From: an uncultured Candidatus Melainabacteria bacterium
GTDB taxonomy: Bacteria > Cyanobacteriota > Vampirovibrionia > Gastranaerophilales > Gastranaerophilaceae
Assembly (NCBI GenBank): GCA_947525005.1
Contig: CANNUY010000002.1
Location: forward strand, 112,287 to 176,286
Direction: 5' to 3'
Length of the DNA: 64,000 nucleotides
Positions 9,359 to 18,798 of this stretch are shown here, in pieces. The notes under the pieces were generated by a model. The model worked only from the letters and a program-made list of their open reading frames with translations. It had not been told where the DNA came from and did no database searches. Each line of letters starts with the position of its first letter. Position 1 is the stretch's first letter. The translations under genes were made by a program, and so were the position numbers.

Positions 9359-9364
9359 ATTTTA
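9359..9364 (-). promoter_or_regulatory. -10 box giving a leaderless acyltransferase mRNA
   Basis: Reading the minus strand, TAAAAT then seven bases then ATG. No Shine-Dalgarno-like sequence can fit. No clear -35 is seen. Confidence 0.45.
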
Positions 9365-9533
9365 CAACAAAATTATGATTTAGGGAATAGTGTATTTATA
9401 ATGCGTAGTTCGTAATGTGGAATTAATGATTACCCTAAAGTTTATTCGACTAGCTAAATATTTATTTCTATTTATTTGTTATTTTTTATGTAATGTTGAC
9501 ATGTCTAAAGTATAATAATAAAAAGGAGTAAGA

Positions 9534-10799
9534 ATGATTAGATGTAAAGAAAAATTGTCAAAAGAGTACCTTTTAAGTTTGTATAAATCATTTGGAACAA
9601 CAAATCAATCAATAGGGATTGAATATGAGAGGTTGCCAATTTACACATCTGATAATTCTACTGTTTCATATTATGGAGAATGTGGTGTTTGTGAGATTTT
9701 AAAAGAGTTTGCTCGTATAGATAATTGGGATTATATTCTTGATGATAACGAAATAATTGGTCTAAAGAAAATCCACGATTCAATCACTCTTGAACCAGGG
9801 TCACAAGTTGAATTAAGTTTACCACCAAAAGAATCTGTCAGTGAAATAGAACAAAAATTGTTAGAGATAAATAATGAGCTTATACCATTGTTTGAAAAAT
9901 ATGGTATAAAGCTTTTAAATTATGGTATTTATCCATTAACGACTTATAAAAATATAAACATTATTCCTAAAAAACGTTACAAATTGATGGCAAACTATTT
10001 GTGGGGAATTTTATCAGATGTGATGATGAGAGAAACTGCAGGAATACAGGTTAATATTGATTATAAAGATGAATCTGATGCAATCAGAAAATTTAATTTA
10101 GCAAACAAAATCTCCCCATTTATGACTGCTATGTTTGCAAACTCAAATATTCGTGGAGGAGTAAACACAGGTTATAAAACTTTTCGTTCGCTTGCTTGGT
10201 TAAATACGGATAATGAAAGATGTGGTTTTGCAACGAAATTTAATAAGAATATGACTTTTGAGGATTATTTGAACACTCTTTTATCCGTTCCTATGATATT
10301 TATAAAACGAGATGATGAATATATAAATATTGATGGTAAGATAAACTTTAAAACCTTTATGGATAAAGGATATTTGGGCTACACTGCTACATTAGATGAT
10401 TTCTTGCTTCATTCAAACCTATTTTTCCCAGAGGTCAGATTAAGAAAGTATATTGAAATCCGTAACCACGATTGTTGTAATGAAAAATACATGTATTCAT
10501 TATTGGCTATCTATAAAGGTATTTTTTATAACGAAAATGCTATGTTTGCTGTTGAAGATTTGTTATCAACACTTACAATAAATGATATATCAGAATTTAG
10601 ATATAATATTCCGAGAACAGCTCTTGATACAAAAGTTAAAGGTGTAAAAGTAAACGATATAACAAGCAAAATTATTGATATCGCTCACGATTCTTTGAAG
10701 TCAACAAATGATGAAGATATAAGATACTTAGAGCCAATCTCAATATTAAATAAACAAGGTAAAACCCCTTGTGACGTGGTCGAAATGCCGATAGTTTAA
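9534..10799 (+). CDS. gshA: Glutamate-cysteine ligase (GCS2 family)
   Basis: 421-aa cytoplasmic ligase joining glutamate and cysteine with ATP, the first step of glutathione synthesis. Family features are IGIEYERLP near residue 26 (the GxExE-like ATP/Mg site), LEPGSQVELS (about 86), RETAGIQVNID (about 165, typical of the plant/proteobacterial GCS2 type) and the late block with RKYIEIRNHD (about 305). No gshB is adjacent, so either another gene completes glutathione or gamma-glutamylcysteine is the thiol used. The start has AAGGAG seven bases upstream and TATAAT 15 bases before that. It converges on ispA with only four bases between them. Confidence 0.87.
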   Translation: MIRCKEKLSKEYLLSLYKSFGTTNQSIGIEYERLPIYTSDNSTVSYYGECGVCEILKEFARIDNWDYILDDNEIIGLKKIHDSITLEPGSQVELSLPPKESVSEIEQKLLEINNELIPLFEKYGIKLLNYGIYPLTTYKNINIIPKKRYKLMANYLWGILSDVMMRETAGIQVNIDYKDESDAIRKFNLANKISPFMTAMFANSNIRGGVNTGYKTFRSLAWLNTDNERCGFATKFNKNMTFEDYLNTLLSVPMIFIKRDDEYINIDGKINFKTFMDKGYLGYTATLDDFLLHSNLFFPEVRLRKYIEIRNHDCCNEKYMYSLLAIYKGIFYNENAMFAVEDLLSTLTINDISEFRYNIPRTALDTKVKGVKVNDITSKIIDIAHDSLKSTNDEDIRYLEPISILNKQGKTPCDVVEMPIV

Positions 10800-10803
10800 T
10801 TAC

Positions 10804-11673
10804 TTATCTATCTATTTTTTCAACAAGTTTATCAAGCATATTAGAGAAAATATCAGAGTTATATTTGTAAATGATATCGTGACCTTGTTTAACAAGTTCT
10901 CTAACCTTTGTCTTTGCTTGTTCTAAGCCATATAAAGAAACATAAGTAAGCTTTCCTGCTTCTTTATCCTTACCGATAGTTTTGCCAAGTTCTTCAAATG
11001 TTGCAATCTCGTCCATAATATCATCATAAATCTGAAAAGCTATACCATAGATTTGACCGAATTCGTCCATCTCATTAACTTGTTCTTGTGTTGCACCTGC
11101 AATGATTGCACCAGATTTCAACGCAAGTTTGAATAGGTCTGCAGTTTTATGCGTGTGGATATATTCAAGAGTTTCAGCTTTGTCGCCTTTAATATTACCT
11201 TTTTCACTTTCAATATCAGCAACTTGACCTGCAATAAGTTTATATGCACCTGCTGTTGTAGTGAACTCGTGTAGAACCTTGATAAGTGTATCAGAAGACA
11301 AGTTCTTTGATTTTTCTATTATAAGTTGTGGTGCAAAACTTAAAAGTGCATCACCTGCTAAAACGGCAATAGCTTCACCAAACACTTTGTGGTTAGATGG
11401 TTTGCCACGTCTAAAATCGTCATTATCCATACAAGGTAAATCATCGTGTATAAGGCTTTGTGCATGTAACATTTCTATTGCACAAGCTGTTGGAAGTGCG
11501 TCTTCAACTACACCACCCATAATTCGACAAGTTTCTAAACACATTGTTGGACGTAATCTCTTTCCTGGGAGAGTTACTGTATATTTCATTGATTTAAAAA
11601 TATCCTCAGGATATTGTACAGGCATGTACTCATCAAGTTTTTTGTCTACTAATTCAATGTATTTATTCATCAT
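10804..11673 (-). CDS. ispA: Polyprenyl (farnesyl/geranylgeranyl) diphosphate synthase
   Basis: 289-aa trans-prenyltransferase that condenses IPP with allylic diphosphates. The first aspartate-rich motif is in HDDLPCMDNDDFRRG (about residue 77), with the DDx4D spacing of bacterial short-chain synthases, and the second is YDDIMDE (about 217). PGKRLRP near residue 35 binds IPP. Product length, C15 or C20, is not certain from sequence. It is the last gene of the murF-to-ispA operon. Two methionines open the frame and its first codons overlap the end of rsgA by about 11 bases. It supplies the precursor of undecaprenyl phosphate for the murein and glycan genes nearby. Confidence 0.93.
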   Translation of the reverse strand: MMNKYIELVDKKLDEYMPVQYPEDIFKSMKYTVTLPGKRLRPTMCLETCRIMGGVVEDALPTACAIEMLHAQSLIHDDLPCMDNDDFRRGKPSNHKVFGEAIAVLAGDALLSFAPQLIIEKSKNLSSDTLIKVLHEFTTTAGAYKLIAGQVADIESEKGNIKGDKAETLEYIHTHKTADLFKLALKSGAIIAGATQEQVNEMDEFGQIYGIAFQIYDDIMDEIATFEELGKTIGKDKEAGKLTYVSLYGLEQAKTKVRELVKQGHDIIYKYNSDIFSNMLDKLVEKIDR

Positions 11674-12664
11674 CTAATTCCTTATATATTCCTTGTTTTA
11701 AGGTTCTTCTTGAACCTTGACGTTTGTTTGTGCTAATTTTTACTGCAGTTTTGTTATGGGTTTGTTTAAATCTGCTTTCAACCTTTTTGCCTTGAAATTT
11801 TACTTTTTCTTTGTATTCCTGCGCTTCGGTTACAAATTCTAAGTAACTTTCATACCTTGTATTTGAAAAAGTTTCTATATTATCTAAGATTTTACAACCA
11901 TCTTCATGAATATGCAAACAGTCTTGATATTTGCAAGTGTTTTCATAAGGTTTAAATTCTCTAAATAATTTCCCTACCTCGTGTGGCATAAGAAAATTAA
12001 ATCTAAGATTACTAAACCCAGGGGTGTCGATAATGTTTATATTATCGGATATTTTCATTATTTCGCAGTGTCTTGTTGTGTGCGTACCTCGTTGAGTTTT
12101 TTCGCTCACGTTTTTTGTTCTCAATTCAATATTAGGGTTAAGTGCGTTTATCAAACTTGATTTGCCAACACCTGATTGACCACAAAGAACAGATGTTTTG
12201 TTTGTCATAAGTTGTTCAAAGTCATCTATCTCAAGCCCCTCAATAGCAGATGTAAAAATGATATCATATCCAAGTGGTTCATAGATAGAGAACACTTTTT
12301 CAATGATTTTATCATCTTTAGATAAATCGTTTTTATTAAAGCATAGTTTTATATCAAGATTGTAGTATTCTGCAAACGCAATATATCTATCGAGTTGTTT
12401 AAAGCTCAATTCAGGCTCTTGAACAGCAGAAACGATTACAACTTGATCTATATTTGCAACAGATGGACGTGGAATAAAGTTTTTACGTTTTAAAATTTTT
12501 GTTATATATCCGTTTTCAAATTCAACATTGTCGCCTACTAAAATCTTTTGGTCTTGTTTTTTTAATACTTCCCTAATTTTGCATTCAACAATATTGTCGT
12601 TGTTTTCAAAATTTTCTATATAATAAAAATCAGAGTGTATTTTAAAAACTTTGCCTTTACTCAT
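11663..12664 (-). CDS. rsgA: Ribosome small-subunit biogenesis GTPase RsgA
   Basis: 333-aa circularly permuted GTPase that checks late 30S assembly. An OB-fold occupies residues 1-75. The GTPase motifs come in permuted order: G4 FNKND (about 119), G1 GQSGVGKSS (about 162) and G3 DTPGF (about 214). The C-terminal zinc knuckle is CKYQDCLHIHEDGC (about 243-256). The C-terminal tail is very Lys/Arg-rich, fitting rRNA contact. The gene lies three bases after murG and overlaps ispA by 11 bases. Placement inside a murein operon is unusual but the family call is secure. Confidence 0.95.
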   Translation of the reverse strand: MSKGKVFKIHSDFYYIENFENNDNIVECKIREVLKKQDQKILVGDNVEFENGYITKILKRKNFIPRPSVANIDQVVIVSAVQEPELSFKQLDRYIAFAEYYNLDIKLCFNKNDLSKDDKIIEKVFSIYEPLGYDIIFTSAIEGLEIDDFEQLMTNKTSVLCGQSGVGKSSLINALNPNIELRTKNVSEKTQRGTHTTRHCEIMKISDNINIIDTPGFSNLRFNFLMPHEVGKLFREFKPYENTCKYQDCLHIHEDGCKILDNIETFSNTRYESYLEFVTEAQEYKEKVKFQGKKVESRFKQTHNKTAVKISTNKRQGSRRTLKQGIYKELDDE

Positions 12665-12667
12665 AGT

Positions 12668-13777
12668 CTAAATTCTTTCAAACTGTTCTACTATATTTTT
12701 TAGTGCATCAAGTTTTGCAAGCTTTGCAGAGTTTGATTTTAATTCTTCAATTTTTTCTGGATTATTTTTTAAATCAATTAAAAGTTTAAGAAAATAATTT
12801 GGATCAATATCGCTATCTTCTGCATAGATACAAGCATTGTGTTCTTCAACAAACTTCGCATTTTTTCTTTGGTGGTCTGCTGCTGCATAAGGATATGGAA
12901 TCAAAATTGGAGCAATACCAGATGCAAAAATTTCTGAAAGACTAAGAGAACCTGCTCTTGAGATTACAATATCAGAGGCTTTTAGGATTGTTGTCATATC
13001 ATCAAAATAAGGTTTTACAATCAGGTTTTTATTCTTTTCATAATGTTTAAATATTTTAGACAATCTATCTGTGATACAGTCATAATTCTTTTGACCTGTT
13101 TGGAATATGATTTGATATCCGTGTTCTTGCACCAATTCTTTTATTATTTCTACAAACGAATTGTTGATAGACTTAGCACCTTGAGAACCACCCATTACAC
13201 AAAGTACAGGCTTTTCCATATCAAGATTAAGTTTTTCTTTTGCATCAATTTTTAGAACCTTTTTAAATTCAGGTCTTAATGGGTTTCCATTTACAGTGCA
13301 ATTATTATTTTTAATAAAAGGTAGAGCTCCCTCAAATGCTAAAGAAACACATTTTGCGTTTGGGGCGAACTTTCTTGTAACAATACCAGGTTGCATATCG
13401 CAATCGTGCAACATATAATTTGGTTTTTTAAGGATATTTGATGCAAAAAGTAATGGTGCAGAAACATATCCACCTGTGCCAAAGATTGCATCAGGCTTGT
13501 ATTTTAGAATATAATACATACTTTTTATGATGGCTACTAAAAGTTGAAATGCCCAAAATATAAAGTGTAGACTTAGTTTTCTAGGCATACCTTTAACGTG
13601 CACTGGCAAGAATTGATAGCCTTTGTTTTGAGCTATTCTGTATTCCATATTGTCAGGGTTTCCAACATAAAAAACATTATAATCTTTATTTTTTATTAGT
13701 TCATCTGCAACTGCGACTGCTGGATATATGTGTCCACCAGTTCCACCACCAGTGATAAAATATGTTTTCTTATACAT
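12668..13777 (-). CDS. murG: MurG N-acetylglucosaminyltransferase
   Basis: 369-aa GT28 enzyme that adds GlcNAc to lipid I to make lipid II on the inner face of the membrane. The N-terminal glycine-rich loop TGGGTGGHIYPA (residues 9-20) and the GTGGYVSAP loop (about 100) are diagnostic. The C-terminal UDP-GlcNAc site includes GGSQGA (about 197) and ASDIVISRAGSLSLSE (about 270), then IPYPYAAADHQ. It follows ftsW with an 8-base overlap, the canonical dcw order. Confidence 0.97.
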   Translation of the reverse strand: MYKKTYFITGGGTGGHIYPAVAVADELIKNKDYNVFYVGNPDNMEYRIAQNKGYQFLPVHVKGMPRKLSLHFIFWAFQLLVAIIKSMYYILKYKPDAIFGTGGYVSAPLLFASNILKKPNYMLHDCDMQPGIVTRKFAPNAKCVSLAFEGALPFIKNNNCTVNGNPLRPEFKKVLKIDAKEKLNLDMEKPVLCVMGGSQGAKSINNSFVEIIKELVQEHGYQIIFQTGQKNYDCITDRLSKIFKHYEKNKNLIVKPYFDDMTTILKASDIVISRAGSLSLSEIFASGIAPILIPYPYAAADHQRKNAKFVEEHNACIYAEDSDIDPNYFLKLLIDLKNNPEKIEELKSNSAKLAKLDALKNIVEQFERI

Positions 13778-14969
13778 TTTGTGCTAACCTTATCTTTCTT
13801 TGTTTTTTTCTTGAAATATTTAATAATACACCAACCATAGCAAGAGAGATGATGACAGAAGTACCACCATAACTTATGAATGGCAAAGGAACACCTGTTG
13901 CAGGAAGCATAGAACTAGATACTCCCATATTCATAAATGCTTGAAAACAGATTGAGAAGGTGAACCCAATGGCAATAAGTTTGTAATACATATCTCTGCA
14001 TTCAGATGCAATAACAAACCCTCTTTGGAGCACTGTCCAGAATAATCCGATTAATAAAAGGCAACCGATAAAACCTAGTTCTTCACCAATTACTGCAAAG
14101 ATAAAGTCGGTGTGAGCTTCAGGTAACCAAGCAAGTTTTTGTTTAGAAGCACCAAAACCACTACCCCATAATCCACCTGATGCAAAGGCTACCATTGATT
14201 GAATGATATTGTAACCAGCACCTAATGGGTCAGATTCAGGGTGTAACCAAATTGTTATACGTTGTAGCTGATATGGTTGTAAGAATTTGCCTATCAAATT
14301 GAAGTTCATACAAGCTCCAATACCACTAACAACAACAAATGTAGCAATTCCACCAAGTATTGGTAAAATCATTCTTTTTATCCAAGAAAGTGTTCCACCT
14401 GCTGTTAAGTACATAACAACTGAGGTTGCAAATAATAATATACACATACTCAAGTTAGGTTGTTTCAAGATAAGTGCAACCATAAGTAGTATAACTGCAT
14501 AAGTTGGGTATTTTTTAGAATCAAAAAAACTTGGGTCTTTGTGAAACGCCTTTGCAAGCAATAAAACAATCGCAGGCTTTGCAAGTTCTGATGGTTGCAA
14601 ATTAACAGGTCCAAGACTTATCCAACGCTGAGCACCGTTGATTGTTTCTCCGATACATAGTACTAAAAATAGTAATGCAATAACGATTAGTGTGAAAAAT
14701 CCTGTTGCATTATAAAGTATTCTTAAATCTATTTTTGAAAACCATCTTAATAATACATACCCGATTGCGACACCCACAAGTTGAATTATAGTAAAGTGTA
14801 ATGGGTTTATACCTGCATTTACACATTTTGGTACACTTGCAGAAAATACAAACATAACTCCGATTACGACAAGAAACAATACAACAAGTGTAAGAATTCT
14901 ATCAGGTGCTGCTATATAATGATCAGTTACTGTATTAAGTTGTCTATTTTCGTTATTTTGATAATACAT
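13770..14969 (-). CDS. ftsW: FtsW lipid II polymerase/division SEDS protein
   Basis: SEDS-family glycosyltransferase with about ten membrane segments, polymerising lipid II at the septum. Seen: SLGPVNLQPSELAKPA with its conserved PSE motif, the long periplasmic loop with QRITIWLHPESDPLGAGYN, HTDFIFAVIGEELGF, and PLPFISYGGTS near the C-terminus. I place the start at ATG 14969 (MYYQNNENRQ), which overlaps murD by 17 bases. Earlier in-frame ATGs at 14999 and 15026 would extend deep into murD and have poorly spaced ribosome-binding sites. AGAGGAA lies 15 bases upstream of the chosen start, slightly far, so the exact start is open. Confidence 0.93.
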   Translation of the reverse strand: MYYQNNENRQLNTVTDHYIAAPDRILTLVVLFLVVIGVMFVFSASVPKCVNAGINPLHFTIIQLVGVAIGYVLLRWFSKIDLRILYNATGFFTLIVIALLFLVLCIGETINGAQRWISLGPVNLQPSELAKPAIVLLLAKAFHKDPSFFDSKKYPTYAVILLMVALILKQPNLSMCILLFATSVVMYLTAGGTLSWIKRMILPILGGIATFVVVSGIGACMNFNLIGKFLQPYQLQRITIWLHPESDPLGAGYNIIQSMVAFASGGLWGSGFGASKQKLAWLPEAHTDFIFAVIGEELGFIGCLLLIGLFWTVLQRGFVIASECRDMYYKLIAIGFTFSICFQAFMNMGVSSSMLPATGVPLPFISYGGTSVIISLAMVGVLLNISRKKQRKIRLAQNV

Positions 14970-16302
14970 AGTCTTTAAATACCGTTCCTCTTTCTTCATA
15001 TCCTTTGAACATATCGAAACTTGCACAGGCAGGTGATAATAGAACTACGTCAGGTTTAAGCTCAATGGCTTTATCGATAGCTGATTCTAAAGTTTTTTCT
15101 ATTATTATATTATCAAACCCGTTTTTTCTTAGTTCTGTATCAAACCTTTCGGTTGCTTCACCAATTAGTTCAACCGTTGTAATGTGTGATTTTACTGAGT
15201 TACAGAATTCTGTAAGGTCTGTTAATTTATCTCTGCCACCTGCAATAAGTACAACATTTTTGTTGTTAAATGAATCTATTGCAACGATTGAAGCCTCTGG
15301 ATTTGTTGCTTTTGAATCGTTATAGAAAGTTATTCCGTTAAATTCTCTTACTTTTTCAAGCCTGTGTTCAGGTGCTTTAAAGCTCATTATCGCAGATTTG
15401 ATGTGTTCTTTTGAAACACCAATGATTTTTGCGATAATTATTCCACACATTATATTTTGATAATTGTGATGACCAACAAGTGGAGAGTCTTTTAAATCAA
15501 TGATTTTTTCTTTCTTCTTATCTTCTCCGATATAATATATTGCATCATCTTTTATGAATGAACAATTTTGTTCTTGTTCAACATCAAACAAGAATACTTT
15601 GCTATTACAAGTTTTAGAAAACTCTAAAAGTTTTTCATCTTTAGCATTGAAAATAGCATATTCAGGAGTTTGTGGCTCAATGAATAATTGAGCTTTTGCT
15701 TCAAAATATTTTTCTACGCTACCGTGCCAAGTGATATGGTCAGGGGTGTAGTTTGTCCAACAAGCAATTTTAGATTTGAATGGTACGCTGTGAACAATTT
15801 GAAACGAACTCATTTCACAAACAAAATAATCAAGTTCTGTATCAAGCAGACTGCAAGGTGGAATACCTATGTTGCCACAAGCAGGAGCTTTGTATTCTGT
15901 TGATAAAATATGTGAAACAAGCGATGTAGTCGTTGTTTTACCGTTTGTTCCTGTGATTGCAATGAACGGTTTTTCTGTTTCTAAATATGCTAGAGAAACT
16001 TCTGAAATTATTTTTACACCACTATTTTTTAATCGTAGATAAAGTTCACTATCTAGTGGAACAGATGGACTTGTTACTGCGAGATAAAGATTTGATAAAA
16101 ATTCTTCTGAGTGACCACCCATCTCGATTTTTATACCGAGAGCGTTTAGTTCTTCTATTTGTGCTTTATCTTCTGGTTTTTCTTCTCTCATTTCGGTTAT
16201 GTAAACATTAGCACCTTCTTTTGCAAGGTATCTTGCTGCGGCTTTTCCACTAACTGATAACCCTAAGATTAAAACCTTTTTATCTTTCCAGTCTGTTTTC
16301 AT
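14953..16302 (-). CDS. murD: MurD UDP-N-acetylmuramoyl-alanine-D-glutamate ligase
   Basis: 449-aa cytoplasmic Mur ligase adding D-Glu to UDP-MurNAc-L-Ala. The N-terminal Rossmann-like domain starts LILGLSVSGKAAA. The ATP site is ITGTNGKTTTT (about residue 113). YTPDHITWHG (about 190) and YNDSKATNPEAS (about 317) are Mur-ligase hallmarks. It lies nine bases after mraY and overlaps ftsW, keeping the classical mraY-murD-ftsW-murG order. Confidence 0.97.
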   Translation of the reverse strand: MKTDWKDKKVLILGLSVSGKAAARYLAKEGANVYITEMREEKPEDKAQIEELNALGIKIEMGGHSEEFLSNLYLAVTSPSVPLDSELYLRLKNSGVKIISEVSLAYLETEKPFIAITGTNGKTTTTSLVSHILSTEYKAPACGNIGIPPCSLLDTELDYFVCEMSSFQIVHSVPFKSKIACWTNYTPDHITWHGSVEKYFEAKAQLFIEPQTPEYAIFNAKDEKLLEFSKTCNSKVFLFDVEQEQNCSFIKDDAIYYIGEDKKKEKIIDLKDSPLVGHHNYQNIMCGIIIAKIIGVSKEHIKSAIMSFKAPEHRLEKVREFNGITFYNDSKATNPEASIVAIDSFNNKNVVLIAGGRDKLTDLTEFCNSVKSHITTVELIGEATERFDTELRKNGFDNIIIEKTLESAIDKAIELKPDVVLLSPACASFDMFKGYEERGTVFKDYVLSK

Positions 16303-16310
16303 AATTTCCT

Positions 16311-17279
16311 CTACATAAATGCTTTAAATAATGCTACTGCTATTGCTCCAAAAATCATTGATACGATTGCAAAAGCTGTTACGATTTGTTTTTCATTGTA
16401 TCCACACAATTCGAAATGGTGGTGAATTGGTGACATCTTGAATACACGTTTTCCTGTAAGTTTAAAACTTGTAACTTGAATAATTACAGAAAGTGTTTCA
16501 ATAACAAATATACCTGCAAGGATAATCAAATATATTTCAAACTTACCCATAATCGCAAGTACACCAAGCAATCCACCGATTGCAAGAGAGCCTGTATCAC
16601 CCATAAATACTTGTGCTTTTGGTTTGTTGTAACGCAAGAAACCAAGCAACGCACCTGTAACAGTTGCAGAGATAATAGCGATATAGCTGTTACCAGAAAG
16701 ATGTGCAATGATTGAGCAAGCTAAAAATGCGAATATACCTGTTGAGGTTGCTAATCCGTCAAGTCCGTCAGTAAGGTTGTACGCATTTGATGCACCTGTA
16801 ATTGCAAAGATTGCAAGTATTGGGTAGAACCATTTTAAATCAATAGAGAATTGACCCATTGATAATGTCGTAGCTTCGTTGTGTGTAACGATTAGATATA
16901 AAACAGGAAGAAGTGCGATAAGGATTTGTCTTAAGAATTTACCTCTGGCACTTAAACCTTTGTTTTCTTTACCTTTGATTTTAAGAAAGTCGTCTTGAAA
17001 CCCTGCAACTGTGTAGAATAAGAAAGTTATTAAAACAATCCAAGCGTTTGTATCAAATTTTTGCGCAAGGAATAATGTTATAACTGACGCAACAAGTGCT
17101 GAAAATACGATGAATACACCACCTGTTGTTGGAGTACCTTCTTTTGCTTTGTGGTTCTCTGGTGCTTCCTCTCTTATATATTGTCCAACCATTTTCTTTT
17201 TTAGAAAATCAATGTATGGAATTCCTAGTAATAGACAAAGAATTAAGCCTAATAAAAAGGCTACAATCATCATTATCAT
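16311..17279 (-). CDS. mraY: MraY phospho-N-acetylmuramoyl-pentapeptide transferase
   Basis: 322-aa polytopic membrane enzyme that moves phospho-MurNAc-pentapeptide to undecaprenyl phosphate to make lipid I. Family motifs: KEGTPTTGG (about residue 46), the aspartate pair GFQDDFLK (about 94), NAYNLTDGLDGLA (about 165), MGDTGSLAIGG (about 226) and MSPIHHHFELCG near the C-terminus. The start overlaps the murF stop by four bases; MIMMIVAFLL leaves two or three possible methionines. Confidence 0.97.
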   Translation of the reverse strand: MIMMIVAFLLGLILCLLLGIPYIDFLKKKMVGQYIREEAPENHKAKEGTPTTGGVFIVFSALVASVITLFLAQKFDTNAWIVLITFLFYTVAGFQDDFLKIKGKENKGLSARGKFLRQILIALLPVLYLIVTHNEATTLSMGQFSIDLKWFYPILAIFAITGASNAYNLTDGLDGLATSTGIFAFLACSIIAHLSGNSYIAIISATVTGALLGFLRYNKPKAQVFMGDTGSLAIGGLLGVLAIMGKFEIYLIILAGIFVIETLSVIIQVTSFKLTGKRVFKMSPIHHHFELCGYNEKQIVTAFAIVSMIFGAIAVALFKAFM

Positions 17280-18625
17280 TTGATATTTTCTCCTTTTTTA
17301 TTTCTTAAATTAGATATTATTTCTTCAAGTTTCATTGAGCGAGATGCCTTAAAAAATATTGTAGCACCTTTTTCTATATTATTTAATATGTAATTACTAA
17401 CTTCATCGTTTGAATTAAAGTTCTTTGTAAACCCCGTTTTTATGTTGTCAGAGATATGTTTTGCCAAATCTCCAACTGTAAGAATTTTTGTATTTGATGA
17501 GATATTTTTAGAATTGATAAAATCTGCAACTTCTTTATGGTATTGAACCTCATTTTCACCAAGTTCGCCCATATTCCCTAAAACTATTACACAGCTAGGA
17601 TAAAGGTCAAAGATTGTATTGAGAGTAGCTTTCATTGATTCAGGGTTTGCGTTGTAGCTGTCGTTTATTATATTGTATCCGTTGATTTCTTCGATTTCCC
17701 AACGTTTTTCAATAGATTTGTATTCTTCTAACCCTTTTGCTATCAAATCTTGTGACATTCCTAGTTCTAGACCTGTTTCTATTGCAGAAATAGAGTTTTC
17801 TATGTTATAATCCCCTTCAATATTCAAGGTGTATTTGTGGTTTTTATACTCGTATTCAGAACGACCGATTTCTTTTTTAAGAATTTTGACATCATTTATT
17901 GAATAATAAATTTTTCTGCCATTATAATTAACATTGTTTTTGATAAGTTCATTATCGTGTGCTATTAAAATGCCTTCTGGTCTTTGATGAGATGTGATTT
18001 CACATTTTGCTTTTGCAATATTTTCTCTTGAGCCAAGTCGTCCGATATGAGCTGTGCCAACATTAGAGATTATTGATATATCAGGTTCTGCGTATTTTGA
18101 GATAAGTTCAATTTCTCCAAATCCTCTCATACCTGCTTCTATTATTAAAACTTCGGTATCGTCAGTGATTGAGAACACTGTTTGACAGAATCCTATTTCG
18201 TTGTTGTGGTTTGCAGGTGTTTTTACTGTGTTGAATTTCTGAGAACAAACTGAATACACAAGTTCTTTTGTTGTTGTTTTTCCTGAACTTCCTGTAATCA
18301 TAACGACTTTTGGATTAACTTGATTTCTTCTATAGTTTGCAAGTTGTAGATATGCTGTCAGTGTATTTTCTACTTGAAACGCAAATTTTGCGCCTTTTTC
18401 TATTTTGCCAGTGGTTGTAAAGTAGCCAACTGCACCACTTTCTATCGCTTTATCAATAAAGTTTTCGCCGTCAAAATTTGCGCCTTTTAAAGGTAGATAG
18501 AAATCTCCTTTTGATATTGTTCTTGTGTCTGTTGAAAACTTTGTTATATCTGTGTTTAAGTCTTTTTCATCTGCAAAAATAACTTTTGCGTTTGTTATTT
18601 TTATTATCTCATCAATTCTTATCAT
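17276..18625 (-). CDS. murF: MurF UDP-N-acetylmuramoyl-tripeptide-D-alanyl-D-alanine ligase
   Basis: 449-aa Mur ligase that adds D-Ala-D-Ala to complete the pentapeptide. The N-terminal domain has FSTDTRTISKGDFYLPLKG. The ATP site is ITGSSGKTTTKE (about residue 110), followed by NHNNEIGFC (about 138), and NDSYNANPESM (about 322) is the MurF-type signature. It heads the seven-gene minus-strand operon. TAAAAT (18633-18638) is seven bases upstream of the ATG and no ribosome-binding site fits, so the whole operon mRNA is predicted to be leaderless. Confidence 0.97.
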   Translation of the reverse strand: MIRIDEIIKITNAKVIFADEKDLNTDITKFSTDTRTISKGDFYLPLKGANFDGENFIDKAIESGAVGYFTTTGKIEKGAKFAFQVENTLTAYLQLANYRRNQVNPKVVMITGSSGKTTTKELVYSVCSQKFNTVKTPANHNNEIGFCQTVFSITDDTEVLIIEAGMRGFGEIELISKYAEPDISIISNVGTAHIGRLGSRENIAKAKCEITSHQRPEGILIAHDNELIKNNVNYNGRKIYYSINDVKILKKEIGRSEYEYKNHKYTLNIEGDYNIENSISAIETGLELGMSQDLIAKGLEEYKSIEKRWEIEEINGYNIINDSYNANPESMKATLNTIFDLYPSCVIVLGNMGELGENEVQYHKEVADFINSKNISSNTKILTVGDLAKHISDNIKTGFTKNFNSNDEVSNYILNNIEKGATIFFKASRSMKLEEIISNLRNKKGENIK

Positions 18626-18632
18626 AGTTTGT

Positions 18633-18638
18633 ATTTTA
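18633..18638 (-). promoter_or_regulatory. -10 box of the murF-ispA operon
   Basis: On the minus strand TAAAAT, seven bases, ATG. It predicts a transcript beginning at or next to the start codon. No good -35 is seen at 16-18 bp. Confidence 0.45.
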
Positions 18639-18798
18639 CCATAAAAAAATAATCAAGTTTATTTTCTAAGAGTTTTTTGAATAATTGACACATAATCTTC
18701 GGTTATGTTATATATGTATACATAGATTTGTGTGTAAATTAAACGTAAGCATGGATTTATTATTTTGAAATATGTGGATTGTTTTTTAAGGAATTGAG

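Noticed and set aside
14970..15026. N-terminal 19-residue extension of FtsW
   Set aside because: It lies entirely inside murD coding sequence, is not hydrophobic or FtsW-like, and its ATGs have ribosome-binding sites at bad spacing.
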